Counted from the stretch's first letter, positions 7,698 to 17,364 are shown. The stretch: DNA of 64,000 nucleotides from Aestuariimicrobium kwangyangense DSM 21549 (GCF_000421525.1 NZ_ATXE01000002.1:496001-560000); one strand, 5' to 3'. Translations and numbers: made by a program. The notes: generated by a model from the letters alone, not told the origin.

Positions 7698-9101
7698 TCA
7701 TGCGCCCACGTCCAGTCCCAGCAGGTCGTCCAGCGTCTCGCGGCGCAGCATGGTCACCAGGTGCCCGTCGCGCACCGCCACCACCGGGGGCTTGGTGGCG
7801 TGGTTGTAGTTGGAGGCCATCGAGCGTGAGTAGGCACCATTGGCGGGCACGCCGATCAGGTCACCGGGGGTGATGTCCCCGGGCAGGAAGACGTCCCGCA
7901 CGACGATGTCACCTGCCTCGCAGTGCTTGCCCACCACGCGACAGAGCACGGGTTGGGCGGTGCTGGCCCGATTCACCAACGCGGCCGAGTACTCCGCCGC
8001 GTACAGGGCGGTGCGGATGTTGTCGCTCATGCCTCCGTCGACCGAGACGTAGACCCGGCTCTGGCCACCGTCCAGTTCGACCGTCTTCACCGTGCCGACG
8101 GTGTACAGCGCGGTACCCGCCGGTCCGACGATGGCCCGGCCCGGCTCGATCGACATCCTCGGCGCCGTCAGACCGAACGCTCGGGACTCGTGCTCGACGA
8201 TCTCGCGCAGGTCGCTGGCCAGCTGGTCGGGGGTCGCCGGCGAGTCCTGACTGGTGTAGCGGATGCCGAAGCCGCCCCCGAGGTCCAGCTCGGGCAACTG
8301 GGACCCGGTCGCCGAGACGAACTGTCCCAACAGCTTCATGGTGCGGCGCGCCGCCACCTCGAAGCCCTGGGTGGCGAAGATCTGCGAGCCGATGTGGCTG
8401 TGGATTCCCCGCAGGTCGATCCGGGGGTTGTAGTGGCACCTGACCATCGCGACCATGGCGGCCCCATTGGCGATCGAGAAGCCGAACTTCTGGTCCTCGT
8501 GGGCGGTCGCGATGTACTCGTGCGTGTGCGCCTCGACCCCGACCGTGACACGCACCAGCACATGGGCGGTGAGGTCGAGTTCCTCGGTGAGCCGCTCGAT
8601 GCGCGCCACCTCGTCGAGCGAGTCGACCACGATACGGCCCACTCCCTGTTCGATGGCCAGCCGCAGTTCTTCGACGCTCTTGTTGTTGCCGTGCAGCCCG
8701 ATGTCGGCGGCCGGAACCCCCGCGCGCAGGGCAGTCACGAGTTCACCCAGGCTGCACACGTCGAGTCGGAGGCCCTCCTCCATGGCCCAGCGGGCGACCG
8801 ACCGGGTCAGCAACGCCTTGCCGGCGTAGTAGACGTCCCAGTCGGCGAAGGCCTGCCTGAACGCGGCCGCGCGGGCGCGGAAGTCGACCTCGTCCATCAC
8901 GTAGACCGGTGTCTGGGTCTGCTCGACGATCCCGGTGACCCCGATCCCGCCGATGGTGACCTCGCCAGAGGGCTCGCGCCTGGTCGTGGACGACCACAAC
9001 TGGGTGTCGAGGGCATTGGGATCGGTGGGGCGTTCCAGCCACTGCGGGCCAGCACCCCAGACATCGGCGTGGGTGACACCTGCGACGTGCATGTGGGTCA
9101 T
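7698..9101 (-). CDS. lysA: Diaminopimelate decarboxylase
   Basis: PLP enzyme converting meso-diaminopimelate to L-lysine. The catalytic lysine lies in YAGKALLTRSVARW (about residue 85-90); the Gly-rich phosphate-binding GGGFGIRY, the EPGRAIVGPAG motif and the C-terminal CEAGDIV (cysteine from the partner subunit) are present. Length is 467. The ATG at 9101 is chosen because the frame further upstream runs into tRNA-Arg; an ATG three codons later is an alternative and no strong Shine-Dalgarno sequence is seen. It heads the lysA-hom-thrB set, which suggests coordinated supply of lysine and threonine. Confidence 0.96.
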   Translation of the reverse strand: MTHMHVAGVTHADVWGAGPQWLERPTDPNALDTQLWSSTTRREPSGEVTIGGIGVTGIVEQTQTPVYVMDEVDFRARAAAFRQAFADWDVYYAGKALLTRSVARWAMEEGLRLDVCSLGELVTALRAGVPAADIGLHGNNKSVEELRLAIEQGVGRIVVDSLDEVARIERLTEELDLTAHVLVRVTVGVEAHTHEYIATAHEDQKFGFSIANGAAMVAMVRCHYNPRIDLRGIHSHIGSQIFATQGFEVAARRTMKLLGQFVSATGSQLPELDLGGGFGIRYTSQDSPATPDQLASDLREIVEHESRAFGLTAPRMSIEPGRAIVGPAGTALYTVGTVKTVELDGGQSRVYVSVDGGMSDNIRTALYAAEYSAALVNRASTAQPVLCRVVGKHCEAGDIVVRDVFLPGDITPGDLIGVPANGAYSRSMASNYNHATKPPVVAVRDGHLVTMLRRETLDDLLGLDVGA

Positions 9102-9221
9102 GGGGCAAGCGTGCCATGTCGGCGAGGATCGGCCCGATGCCGTCCAGTTGGAGGGGCGGCGGGCGGCGCGTGTCGCGACCCTCCGACGGCTGCTAGTGTG
9201 GGGCAGGCCCCAGGCCACCAG

Positions 9222-9296
9222 GCCCCCGTAGCTCAGGGGATAGAGCACCGCCCTCCGGAGGCGGGAGCGCAGGTTCGAATCCTGCCGGGGGCGCCA
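9222..9296 (+). tRNA. tRNA-Arg (anticodon CCG)
   Basis: The acceptor stem GCCCCCG (9222-9228) pairs with CGGGGGC (9286-9292). The anticodon stem is CCGCC/GGCGG with loop CTCCGGA, giving anticodon CCG at 9255-9257 for codon CGG. The T-arm is GCAGG-TTCGAAT-CCTGC. The discriminator is G9293 and CCA is encoded (9294-9296). A -10-like TAGTGT lies at 9194-9199. The anticodon matches the heavy use of CGG codons in such GC-rich genomes. Confidence 0.97.
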
Positions 9297-9367
9297 GCAG
9301 GATCGACCAGTCAGGACCCAGGGGCGGGTGTCGCGCCCGGCGCGGCGCGGTGTCAGGAGGCCTCGTG

Positions 9368-10717
9368 GTGGAGACGGAGGCGCCTCGTCGACTGCCCCTG
9401 AAACGCCGCTGGTGGGCGTGGAGCACCTGGTTCACCAGCGCCCAGCTCGACAGTCCTCGCTTCCTCGCCACCTTGTGGGTGATCGCCAGATGCCTGGTGT
9501 TCGCCCTGTGGCTGATCGCGGCACCCAGCACCCAGGGCGATGTCGTCTACTACTTCGAGAAGACACGCGCCCTGTTCGACGTCGGTCCACAACAGACCCT
9601 GGTCGAGTACCCGACGCCGGTGATCTGGTTGATGCTGGTCCCCTACTACCTCGGGTTCACCACCAAGGTCGGCTACATCATCGTCTTCGTGGTGGTGATG
9701 CTGGCCATCGACGCCGCCATCTGCCGCAGCCTGTGGATCAACGGCGGCCGTCTGCGCGGTGAGGCGGTCGTCTTCTGGGTGGTCTTCCTGGCGTTCATCG
9801 GACCCACGGCCTACCTGCGTTTCGACCTGGTCACCTCGGCCCTGGCCGCCTGGGCGCTGCTTGCCCTGGTCAACCGGCACCACGGACGAGCCGGGGCGCT
9901 CATCGGCCTGGGTGCGGCCACGAAGCTGTGGCCGGCACTGCTGTGGCCGGCCCTGCTGCGCGGGGATGCGCGGGCCCGGGTGAAGGCCACCGCCGCCATG
10001 TTCGGCCTGGGCGGGGCACTGGCCCTGGCCAGCCTCCTCTGGGCGGGGTGGGACCGGCTCCTGTCGCCGCTGACCTGGCAGTCGGGACGACACCTGCAGA
10101 TCGAGTCGGTCTGGGCTACCCCGGCGATGCTGTGGCGGATCCTGCACCGGCACGACTACTGGGTGGGCATCTCGAGCTTCCAGGCCTTCGAGATCTGGGG
10201 ACCGGGGGCCAACGCCCTGCTCGCGATGGCCACCATCTCGACCTACGTGGGTTATGCGCTGGCCGTCGCTGTCTACCTGGCGTGGCTCCGACCGGGTCAC
10301 TCCCGCCGACGGATCGAGGCGGTGGTGCTGATGTTGATGGTGATCCTGGTCATGATCGTGACCAACAAGACGTTCTCGCCGCAGTACATCATCTGGCTCG
10401 GCGGGCCGCTGGCAGCAGGGTTGAGCGTGATCTCCTCGGCCGACGACCCCTCCACCTTCCGGCGCCTCGCCGACGAGCGGCGGCTGATCCGCACGGGCTC
10501 GGTGCTGCTGGCCCTGACCCTGGCCACCCAACTGGTGTACCCGATCGGATACGCGCCGCTCGTCAAGGGATCCCTGGGCATGACCGCGGTGACGTTGGTG
10601 CTGGTCGCCCGCAACTTCGGGATCGTCGCCCTGCTGGTGTGGGTGCTGCACTGGCTGTGGACGTTCCTGCGACCCCCGGCGAAGAAGGCCCAGCCGTTGC
10701 AGAAAGCCCAGCGGTGA
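9368..10717 (+). CDS. Polytopic membrane glycosyltransferase, GT87/DUF2029-like (copy A)
   Basis: A membrane protein of about 449 residues with roughly ten hydrophobic helices. Periplasm-facing sequence includes GDVVYYFEK early and a shared block SPLTWQSGRHLQIESVW ... NKTFSPQYIIWL. This pattern fits the polyprenyl-phosphomannose-dependent alpha-mannosyltransferase family (GT87) of actinobacteria, which extend cell-envelope glycolipids or glycans. AGGAGG at 9355-9360 supports GTG at 9368 (or 9365). The stop overlaps the next gene in GTGA, and that gene is a paralogue. Acceptor and sugar are unknown; the family call is from general resemblance. Confidence 0.75.
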   Translation: METEAPRRLPLKRRWWAWSTWFTSAQLDSPRFLATLWVIARCLVFALWLIAAPSTQGDVVYYFEKTRALFDVGPQQTLVEYPTPVIWLMLVPYYLGFTTKVGYIIVFVVVMLAIDAAICRSLWINGGRLRGEAVVFWVVFLAFIGPTAYLRFDLVTSALAAWALLALVNRHHGRAGALIGLGAATKLWPALLWPALLRGDARARVKATAAMFGLGGALALASLLWAGWDRLLSPLTWQSGRHLQIESVWATPAMLWRILHRHDYWVGISSFQAFEIWGPGANALLAMATISTYVGYALAVAVYLAWLRPGHSRRRIEAVVLMLMVILVMIVTNKTFSPQYIIWLGGPLAAGLSVISSADDPSTFRRLADERRLIRTGSVLLALTLATQLVYPIGYAPLVKGSLGMTAVTLVLVARNFGIVALLVWVLHWLWTFLRPPAKKAQPLQKAQR

Positions 10718-11949
10718 GGGGGCTGACCCGCGAACTGCGGGACGACCTCGTGCGGGTCTGGCGGCACGGGGCCCTGTGGGCGGTGGTGTGGATCGTCACC
10801 CGGGCCTACATGTTCTCGCAGTGGTCGGCACACGCCCGGTTCATCTGGAACGACGTCCGCTACTACTACGCGTGGATGTCACAACCCGACCTGGGCATGA
10901 ACCGTCTCGTGGAGTACCCCGTGCCGGTGCTGTGGGTGTTGGGGTTGATCGTGCTCCCGGCACGGGAGGTGAACGACTACGTGGTGCTGTTCGGCCTGAC
11001 CATGGCCGCCCTCGACGCGGTCTTCACGATCGCGCTGCACCGCCGTGGATCCACCCGTGCCGTGATGTTCTGGACCGTATTCGTGCTCGCCTTCGGTGGG
11101 CTCATCTGGTTCCGCTACGACATGGTGCCCGCGCTCGTGGTGGGCCTGGCGGCGCTCTACGTCACCAGGCATCCACGGGTGAGCGGTGCTCTGGTCGCGC
11201 TGGGTGCCGGTCTGAAGCTGTGGCCCGCGCTCCTGATCGCCCCCCTGGCGGGGCGCCATCGCGCGGGTGTGCAGCGAGTCGTGTGGTTCGCGTTCACCGG
11301 ACTGGCCCTGGCGCTGCTGGCGCTCATCAGCTCGTCGCCGGCGCGACTGGTCTCGCCCCTGACCTGGCAGGGAGACCGGGGGTTGCAGATCGAGGCGGTG
11401 CCGGCCACCTGGCTGATGGCGCAGCGGGTCACCTCGTCGCAGTGGAAGGTGGAGTTCAGCCCCCACAACGCCTTCGAGATCTACGGACCGGGCGTGGAGG
11501 CGTGGCTGAGGGCAGCCGACCTGGCCATGGCCGTCGTCGTCATCTGTGCCGTGGGCATGGGGCTGATGGCCCTGCTCCACCGGTCGCTGCCCGCCGATGT
11601 GCTGACCTTGATGATGGTCGCAGTGGTCGCCGGGATGCTGGTGGCGAACAAGACCTTCTCGCCCCAGTACCTGGTCTGGCTGGCTGCCCCGGTGGCGGCC
11701 CTGCTGGTCGAGGCCAGGACCCGACTGATGTACCTGCTGGCCGCCGCGGTTGCGGTCACCTGCATCGTGCTGGCGTGGTTGACCCAGCAGGTCTATCCCG
11801 TGCAGTACGCCGGGCTGATCGGCAACCCCCACAGTTCCTCGGCGGCCACCTCCGTGCTGGTGGCTCGCAACCTGTTGATGGTGGCCGTCTGGGTGGCGAC
11901 CCAGGTGTCGGCGGTGGTCGTGCTGCTGCGCAGGGTCGGGCGTCGCTGA
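10714..11949 (+). CDS. Polytopic membrane glycosyltransferase, GT87/DUF2029-like (copy B)
   Basis: A 411-residue paralogue of the preceding gene, starting at GTG within the GTGA overlap. Shared blocks are an early Trp/Arg-Tyr-rich loop with EYPVPVLW (EYPTPVIW in copy A), SPLTWQGDRGLQIEAV, FEIYGPG and NKTFSPQYLVWL, plus a matching helix pattern. The two probably arose by tandem duplication and may add successive sugars or act as a pair on the same lipid-linked acceptor. That is inference; no substrate signature was recognised. Confidence 0.75.
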   Translation: MRGLTRELRDDLVRVWRHGALWAVVWIVTRAYMFSQWSAHARFIWNDVRYYYAWMSQPDLGMNRLVEYPVPVLWVLGLIVLPAREVNDYVVLFGLTMAALDAVFTIALHRRGSTRAVMFWTVFVLAFGGLIWFRYDMVPALVVGLAALYVTRHPRVSGALVALGAGLKLWPALLIAPLAGRHRAGVQRVVWFAFTGLALALLALISSSPARLVSPLTWQGDRGLQIEAVPATWLMAQRVTSSQWKVEFSPHNAFEIYGPGVEAWLRAADLAMAVVVICAVGMGLMALLHRSLPADVLTLMMVAVVAGMLVANKTFSPQYLVWLAAPVAALLVEARTRLMYLLAAAVAVTCIVLAWLTQQVYPVQYAGLIGNPHSSSAATSVLVARNLLMVAVWVATQVSAVVVLLRRVGRR

Positions 11950-12067
11950 GCCCGAACGGGGGCGGCACCAGTCCGTGCGTGTGTGTTGGTCAGGCCGTTG
12001 GCTTTCGATAGCCTTGTCAGAGGATCAGGCACGGAAGCCTGGCGGCGGCTCTCAGCGGAAGAAGGCG

Positions 12068-15000
12068 ATGGTGGCTCCCTCCACCTCAGACAGCATGTCC
12101 CACGACCAGGCGAGTGACTTCGGAGCCAATGACTGGCTGATCGATGAGTTGCGAGAGACGTACGAGAAGAACCCGGACGAGCTCGACCCCAGCTGGCGTA
12201 CCTACTTCGACCGGGAGTCGAACCACCAGTCTGCCCCCGCATCGGTGAGCCCCGAGCCGACCGCCGCCGCCCAGACCAAGCCCGCCCAGACCAAGCCGAC
12301 CCAGAACAAGCCGGCCCAGAACAAGCCGGCCCAGAACAAGCCCGCCGCCCAGACCAAGCCGGCCCCCAACGGCCAGGCCCCGGTCAAGGCGACCGCTGAG
12401 ACACCCCAGCCGGATCCGTCCAGGCCCACGCCCGGGCAGTCACCCGAGGCGATCCCGGCCGATCCGAAGCCGGCCCCCAACGCCGCCAACTCACCGCGCA
12501 AGGTTCCCGAGAACCGTCCGAACCGCCCCTCGGTGCCCGGTGCCTCGGGCGGCCTGTCGGCCGACGCACCCAACCCGACCCGCCGCCCGACCGTGGAGTC
12601 CGCTGCTCCCGTGACGACGGTGATGAAGGGTGCACCGATGCGCACGGCCAAGAACATGGACTCGTCGCTCACCATGCCAACGGCCACCTCGGTGCGTTCC
12701 GTGCCCATGAAACTGGTCATCGACCAGCGGACGATGATCAACAACTTCCTGCGTCGCAGCAAGGGCGGCAAGGTCAGCTTCACCCACCTCATCGGCTACG
12801 CCATGGTGCAGGCCCTCAAGGCCGTCCCGGCCATGAACAACGCCTACGCAGAGGTCGACGGCAAGCCTGCCCTGGTCACCAACCCGTCGATCAACCTCGG
12901 TCTGGCGATCGACGTGGCGAAGAAGGACGGCACCCGCCAACTGTTGGTGCCCAACATCAAGAACTGCGAGTCGCTGGACTTCAACCAGTTCTGGGGCGCC
13001 TACGAGGAGGTCGTGGCCAAGGCGCGCAGGGGCGAACTGACCGTCGACGACTTCGCCGGCACCACCGCCTCATTGACCAACCCCGGCGGTATCGGCACCA
13101 ACCACTCGGTTCCCCGGCTGATGAACGGCCAGGGCACCATCCTGGGAGTCGGCTCGATCGACTACCCGCCGGAGTTCCAGGGCAACTCCGAGTCCAGGCT
13201 CAACGACCTCGGCATCGGCAAGCTCACCACGCTGACCAGCACCTACGACCACCGCGTCATCCAGGGCGCCCAGTCGGGTGAGTTCCTCAAGAAGCTGCAC
13301 GAGCTCCTGATCGGGCAGGACGGCTTCTACGACGACATCTTCAAGGCGTTGCGCATCCCCTACGCCCCGTTGCGCTGGGCCAACGACATCTCGGGCCACC
13401 GCACCAACCAAGTGGCGAAGGCCGCCCGGGTGGTCGAGTTGATCCAGGCCTACCGATCGCTTGGCCACCTGGCCGCAGACATCGACCCGCTCGAGTACCG
13501 CGTCGGGAGCCACCCCGACCTGCAGCTCGAGACCCATGGGCTGACCATCTGGGACCTCGACCGTGAGTTCGCGGTCGGCCGGTTCGGCGGCAACCGCCGC
13601 GCCTACCTGACCTTGCGCGAGATCCTCGACATCCTGCGCGACTCGTACTGCCACACCCTGGGCGTCGAGTACATGCACATCACCGATCCCGACCAGCGCA
13701 CCTGGTTCCAGGAGCGGATGGAGAAGCCCCACGTGGCGCTCCCCCGCGACGAGCACCTGCGCATCCTCGACAAGCTCAACGAGGCCGAGATCTTCGAGAC
13801 CTTCCTGCAGACCAAGTTCGTGGGTCAGAAGAGGTTCTCGCTCGAGGGTGGCGAGTCGGCGATCGTCGCACTCGACGAGATCTGCGAGCAGGCGGCCAAT
13901 GACAACCTCGACGAGGTGTGCATCGGCATGCCCCACCGTGGACGCCTGAACGTGCTGGCCAACATCATCGGCAAGAAGTACGGCCAGATCTTCGCCGAGT
14001 TCGACGGGAACATGGACCCCCGCAACTCGCAGGGAACCGGTGACGTCAAGTACCACCTCGGAGCCGAGGGCCAGTTCACGGCACTGTCCGGCGCCACCGT
14101 CAAGGCCTCGGTGGCTGCCAACCCCTCACACCTCGAGGCGGTCAACCCCGTGCTCGAGGGCATCGCCCGGGCCAAGCTCGACCGGTTGCGCTCGAGCGGC
14201 GGCGTCTACCCCGTGGTGCCCATCCTCATGCACGGTGACGCCTCGTTCGCCGGTCAGGGCGTGGTCTACGAGACCCTGCAGATGAGCCAACTGCGCGGAT
14301 ACAAGACCGGTGGCACGATCCACCTGGTGGTGAACAACCAGGTCGGGTTCACCACCTCGCCCAGCGAGTCGCGCACCTCGGTGTACTGCACCGACGTGGC
14401 CAAGGTGATCGAGGCGCCCGTCTTCCACGTCAACGGGGACGACCCCGACGCCTGCGTCGAGGCCTCGCGGATGGCCTACGAGTTCCGCCAGAAGTTCAAC
14501 AAGGACGTCGTCATCGACCTGATCTGTTACCGCCGCCGCGGCCACAACGAGGGTGACGACCCCAGCTTCACGCAGCCCAGGATGTACGACCTGATCGAGC
14601 AGAAGCGCTCGACCCGCAAGTTGTACACCGAGTCGTTGATCGGACGCGGTGACATCTCCGTCGCGGACGCCGAAGAGGTGATGGACCGCTTCCGCAGTCG
14701 TCTCGAGAACGTCTTCAAGGAGGTCCGCGAGGCCGCTCCCGACGCCGATGAGTACAAGAAGGTTCCGGTCTACCCCGTCAAGCCGGGCGGGTTCAAGGGC
14801 ACGGCCACGACTCCCGACGTGCTGGCCAAGGTCGCCGAGGTGCACTCCAGCTTCCCCGACGGGTTCACCGTGCATCCCAAGGTGCTGCCCCAGCTGGAGC
14901 GTCGCGCCAAGGCGATCATGGAGGGGCCCATCGACTGGGCCACCGCCGAGTTGCTCGCCTTCGGCTCGCTGCTGCTGGAGGGCAGGCCGGTGCGCCTGAC

Positions 15001-15985
15001 CGGGCAGGACTCGAGGCGCGGCACCTTCGTCCAGCGTTTCGCGGCCATCGTCGACCGGCACACGAACGACTCGTGGGTTCCGCTCAAGCACCTCAGCGAG
15101 GACCAGGCGACCTTCGAGGTGTTCGACTCCCTGTTGAGCGAGTACGCCGTGATGGGCTTCGAGTACGGCTACTCCGTGGCCGCACCCGAGGCGCTGGTGC
15201 TGTGGGAGGCACAGTTCGGCGACTTCGCCAACGGCGCCCAGACCATCGCGGACGAGTTCATCAGCTCCGGCGCGGCCAAGTGGACCCAGAAGTCCGGAGT
15301 CGTCCTGCTGCTCCCCCACGGGCATGACGGGCAGGGTCCCGACCACAGCTCCGCCCGGATCGAGCGTTGGCTGCAGTTGTGCAGCGAGGGTGCCCTGGCG
15401 GTCTGCCAGCCCTCGACACCGGCCAGCCACTTCCACCTGCTGCGTCAGCACGCCTACGTGAACTGGCACCGTCCCGTGGTGATCGCCACTCCCAAGTCGA
15501 TGCTGCGCAACAAGCTGTCGACGTCGATGCCCGAGGAGTTCACCACGGGCACGTGGCAGCCGGCCCTCGACGACCCGACCATCACCGATCCGGCCTCGGT
15601 CAGGACCGTGCTGTTGTGCTCGGGCAAGATCCGCTGGGACCTGGTGGCCGAGCGCAAGCGCCGCGGGCTCGAGGGGCAGGTCGCGATCGTCTCGCTCGAG
15701 CGGCTCTACCCGCTGCCCGATGAGGCGCTCGCCGCCATCCTGGAGCGCTACCGCCACGTCGACGACGTGCGCTTCGTGCAGGACGAGCCCGAGAACCAGG
15801 GTGCCTACGAGTTCATGAAGCTGCACCTGCCCCAGGCTGTTGCGCGGCACATGAGCAACTACGAACTCTCGTTCACGGGCATCACCCGTCCCCCGGCCTC
15901 TGCGCCGTCGGTGGGCCTGTCGAAGGTGCACCAGGCCCAGGAGGCCGAGTTGCTGCAACGGGCCTTCGACGCGGTCGAGGGCTGA
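12068..15985 (+). CDS. kgd: Multifunctional 2-oxoglutarate decarboxylase/dehydrogenase E1 (Kgd, SucA-type)
   Basis: A TCA-cycle thiamine-diphosphate enzyme that decarboxylates 2-oxoglutarate, as E1 of the 2-oxoglutarate dehydrogenase complex or as free decarboxylase/carboligase. The actinobacterial fused form of 1305 residues is seen. Order: N-terminal helix (WLIDELRETYEKNPDELDP, about 20-45); Ala/Pro/Lys/Gln linker about 65-185; E2-like acyltransferase domain about 205-430 with the TYDHRV catalytic-histidine motif near 392; E1 domain with GMPHRGRLNVLANI (about 620), HGDASFAGQG (about 721) and VNNQVGF (about 756). The lipoyl domain is absent, as usual for Kgd. ATG 12068 has GGAAGAAGG upstream; ATG 12095 is an alternative. 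Confidence 0.96.
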   Translation: MVAPSTSDSMSHDQASDFGANDWLIDELRETYEKNPDELDPSWRTYFDRESNHQSAPASVSPEPTAAAQTKPAQTKPTQNKPAQNKPAQNKPAAQTKPAPNGQAPVKATAETPQPDPSRPTPGQSPEAIPADPKPAPNAANSPRKVPENRPNRPSVPGASGGLSADAPNPTRRPTVESAAPVTTVMKGAPMRTAKNMDSSLTMPTATSVRSVPMKLVIDQRTMINNFLRRSKGGKVSFTHLIGYAMVQALKAVPAMNNAYAEVDGKPALVTNPSINLGLAIDVAKKDGTRQLLVPNIKNCESLDFNQFWGAYEEVVAKARRGELTVDDFAGTTASLTNPGGIGTNHSVPRLMNGQGTILGVGSIDYPPEFQGNSESRLNDLGIGKLTTLTSTYDHRVIQGAQSGEFLKKLHELLIGQDGFYDDIFKALRIPYAPLRWANDISGHRTNQVAKAARVVELIQAYRSLGHLAADIDPLEYRVGSHPDLQLETHGLTIWDLDREFAVGRFGGNRRAYLTLREILDILRDSYCHTLGVEYMHITDPDQRTWFQERMEKPHVALPRDEHLRILDKLNEAEIFETFLQTKFVGQKRFSLEGGESAIVALDEICEQAANDNLDEVCIGMPHRGRLNVLANIIGKKYGQIFAEFDGNMDPRNSQGTGDVKYHLGAEGQFTALSGATVKASVAANPSHLEAVNPVLEGIARAKLDRLRSSGGVYPVVPILMHGDASFAGQGVVYETLQMSQLRGYKTGGTIHLVVNNQVGFTTSPSESRTSVYCTDVAKVIEAPVFHVNGDDPDACVEASRMAYEFRQKFNKDVVIDLICYRRRGHNEGDDPSFTQPRMYDLIEQKRSTRKLYTESLIGRGDISVADAEEVMDRFRSRLENVFKEVREAAPDADEYKKVPVYPVKPGGFKGTATTPDVLAKVAEVHSSFPDGFTVHPKVLPQLERRAKAIMEGPIDWATAELLAFGSLLLEGRPVRLTGQDSRRGTFVQRFAAIVDRHTNDSWVPLKHLSEDQATFEVFDSLLSEYAVMGFEYGYSVAAPEALVLWEAQFGDFANGAQTIADEFISSGAAKWTQKSGVVLLLPHGHDGQGPDHSSARIERWLQLCSEGALAVCQPSTPASHFHLLRQHAYVNWHRPVVIATPKSMLRNKLSTSMPEEFTTGTWQPALDDPTITDPASVRTVLLCSGKIRWDLVAERKRRGLEGQVAIVSLERLYPLPDEALAAILERYRHVDDVRFVQDEPENQGAYEFMKLHLPQAVARHMSNYELSFTGITRPPASAPSVGLSKVHQAQEAELLQRAFDAVEG
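12269..12363 (+). repeat. 15-bp repeats in the kgd linker (KPAQN/KPAQT units)
   Basis: About six 15-bp units encode NKPAQ or TKPAQ pentapeptides in the flexible linker between the N-terminal helix and the acyltransferase domain. Adjacent units are almost identical in DNA sequence, which suggests slippage expansion. The repeat stays in frame and is expected to alter linker length only. Confidence 0.75.
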
Positions 15986-15988
15986 GCC

Positions 15989-16171
15989 GTGTACTTCACC
16001 GATCGCGGGATCGAGGAACTCGATCGGCGCCGTGGCGAGGAGGAGGTCAGCCTCGGGTGGCTGGCCGAGCAGCTGCGCACGTTCGTCGACCTCAATCCCG
16101 AGTTCGAAACCCCGGTCGAGCGGCTGGCCACGTGGCTGGCACGACTCGACGACGACGATGAGGACTCCTGA
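15989..16171 (+). CDS. Small conserved acidic protein downstream of kgd (DUF6104-like)
   Basis: A 60-residue protein that begins MYFTDRGIEELDRRRGEEEV and ends in LARLDDDDEDS. It starts at GTG 15989, three nucleotides after the kgd stop and one nucleotide before the start of galK, so it is translated from the kgd transcript. It matches my memory of a small family found beside kgd/ogdh in streptomycetes (DUF6104). It has no signal peptide or membrane helix and a helical, strongly acidic C-terminus. Function is unknown; the position suggests a link to Kgd. Confidence 0.75.
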   Translation: MYFTDRGIEELDRRRGEEEVSLGWLAEQLRTFVDLNPEFETPVERLATWLARLDDDDEDS

Positions 16172-16172
16172 C

Positions 16173-17336
16173 ATGAAAGACATCCAGGTGCTGCTGGCGG
16201 CCCACCGTGAACTGGCCGGGGTCGAACCCGAACTGGTGTGGGCCGGGCCGGGTCGGGTGAACCTGATCGGTGAACACACCGACTACAACGACGGTTTCGT
16301 GATGCCCTTCGCGCTGGAACAGTGCGCGTTGGTCAGCCTCTCGAAGCGGGACGACGACCGGGTACTCGTCCAGGCCCTCGACCTTGACCAACGCCACGAG
16401 GTGGGTCTCGACGAGCTTCGTCCCTTCGACCATCCCGAAGCCGGCGAGCGTGGGTGGTGGGACTACCTCACGGGGTGCATCTGGGCCATCGGGGGCATTC
16501 CGACCGGGGTGACGGTGGTGTTGTCGTCCGACGTGCCGTTCGGCGCGGGTCTGTCGAGTTCGGCCGCCATCGAGTGCGCCATGATCGGGGGGCTGTGTGA
16601 CCTGTTCGGTCTCGACATCGCCCCCTTGGAACGGGCCACCTTGGCCCGCAAGGCCGAGAACGCCTACGTCGGTGCACCCACGGGATTGCTCGACCAGGCC
16701 GCCTCGACGCTGTGCACCGAGGGGAACACCTTGGTGCTTGACTGCCGCACCCACGAGACCGAGCAGGTGCCCATGGACCTCGGGGCCGCTGGACTCGAGA
16801 TCCTCGTGTTCGACACCAAGACCCCGCACAGCCACGTCGACGGTGAGTACGTCGAACGGCGCGCCAGCTGTGAACGGGCGGCGCTGCTGCTCGGCGTCCC
16901 GGCGTTGCGTGACGTGACCGACCTGGACGACGCGCTGGCGAAGCTGGCCACCGCTGACGATGCCGAGCTGCTGACCAAGCGCGTGCGGCACGTCGTGACC
17001 GAGGACGAGCGGGTGCTCCGCGCGGCCGAGTTGGCCCAGGCCGGAGAGTTCGAGTCCCTGGCCCCCCTGCTCGACGCCTCCCACGCCTCGATGCGCGACG
17101 ACTTCGAGATCACCGTTCCCACGGTCGACCTGGCCGTCGAGACGGCCCGGGCGGCCGGGGCACTCGGTGCCCGCATGACCGGTGGTGGGTTCGGCGGCTG
17201 CATCATCGCCCTGTGCCGCGCCGGGGAGGGCGACACCATCGGGCAGACGATCGCTGGGGCGTTCGCCGACGCCGGCTACGGCGCGCCTGCCTGGTTCACG
17301 GCCACCCCCGCAGCCGGCGCACGCAGAATCCTCTAG
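16173..17336 (+). CDS. galK: Galactokinase
   Basis: GHMP kinase of the Leloir pathway that phosphorylates alpha-D-galactose at C1. Signature 1 (GRVNLIGEHTDYNDGFVMP, about residues 25-43) and the ATP-binding GAGLSSSAAIE (about 125-135) are intact, as is the C-terminal GARMTGGGFGGC. The length of 387 is normal. No galE or galT lies next to it; it follows the kgd transcript without a clear terminator, so it may be co-transcribed. A GAGGA sequence lies upstream of ATG 16173. Confidence 0.96.
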   Translation: MKDIQVLLAAHRELAGVEPELVWAGPGRVNLIGEHTDYNDGFVMPFALEQCALVSLSKRDDDRVLVQALDLDQRHEVGLDELRPFDHPEAGERGWWDYLTGCIWAIGGIPTGVTVVLSSDVPFGAGLSSSAAIECAMIGGLCDLFGLDIAPLERATLARKAENAYVGAPTGLLDQAASTLCTEGNTLVLDCRTHETEQVPMDLGAAGLEILVFDTKTPHSHVDGEYVERRASCERAALLLGVPALRDVTDLDDALAKLATADDAELLTKRVRHVVTEDERVLRAAELAQAGEFESLAPLLDASHASMRDDFEITVPTVDLAVETARAAGALGARMTGGGFGGCIIALCRAGEGDTIGQTIAGAFADAGYGAPAWFTATPAAGARRIL

Positions 17337-17364
17337 CGGGTCGAGGTCAGTGGACCTCGACCCG
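17337..17364. terminator. Perfect 12-bp hairpin between convergent galK and a membrane-protein gene
   Basis: CGGGTCGAGGTC and GACCTCGACCCG flank a 4-nt loop immediately after the galK stop codon. The hairpin includes the last codons of the gene on the other strand. It can act as a terminator from either side, although T-tracts are poor (TTGGG on the plus strand). Confidence 0.65.
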
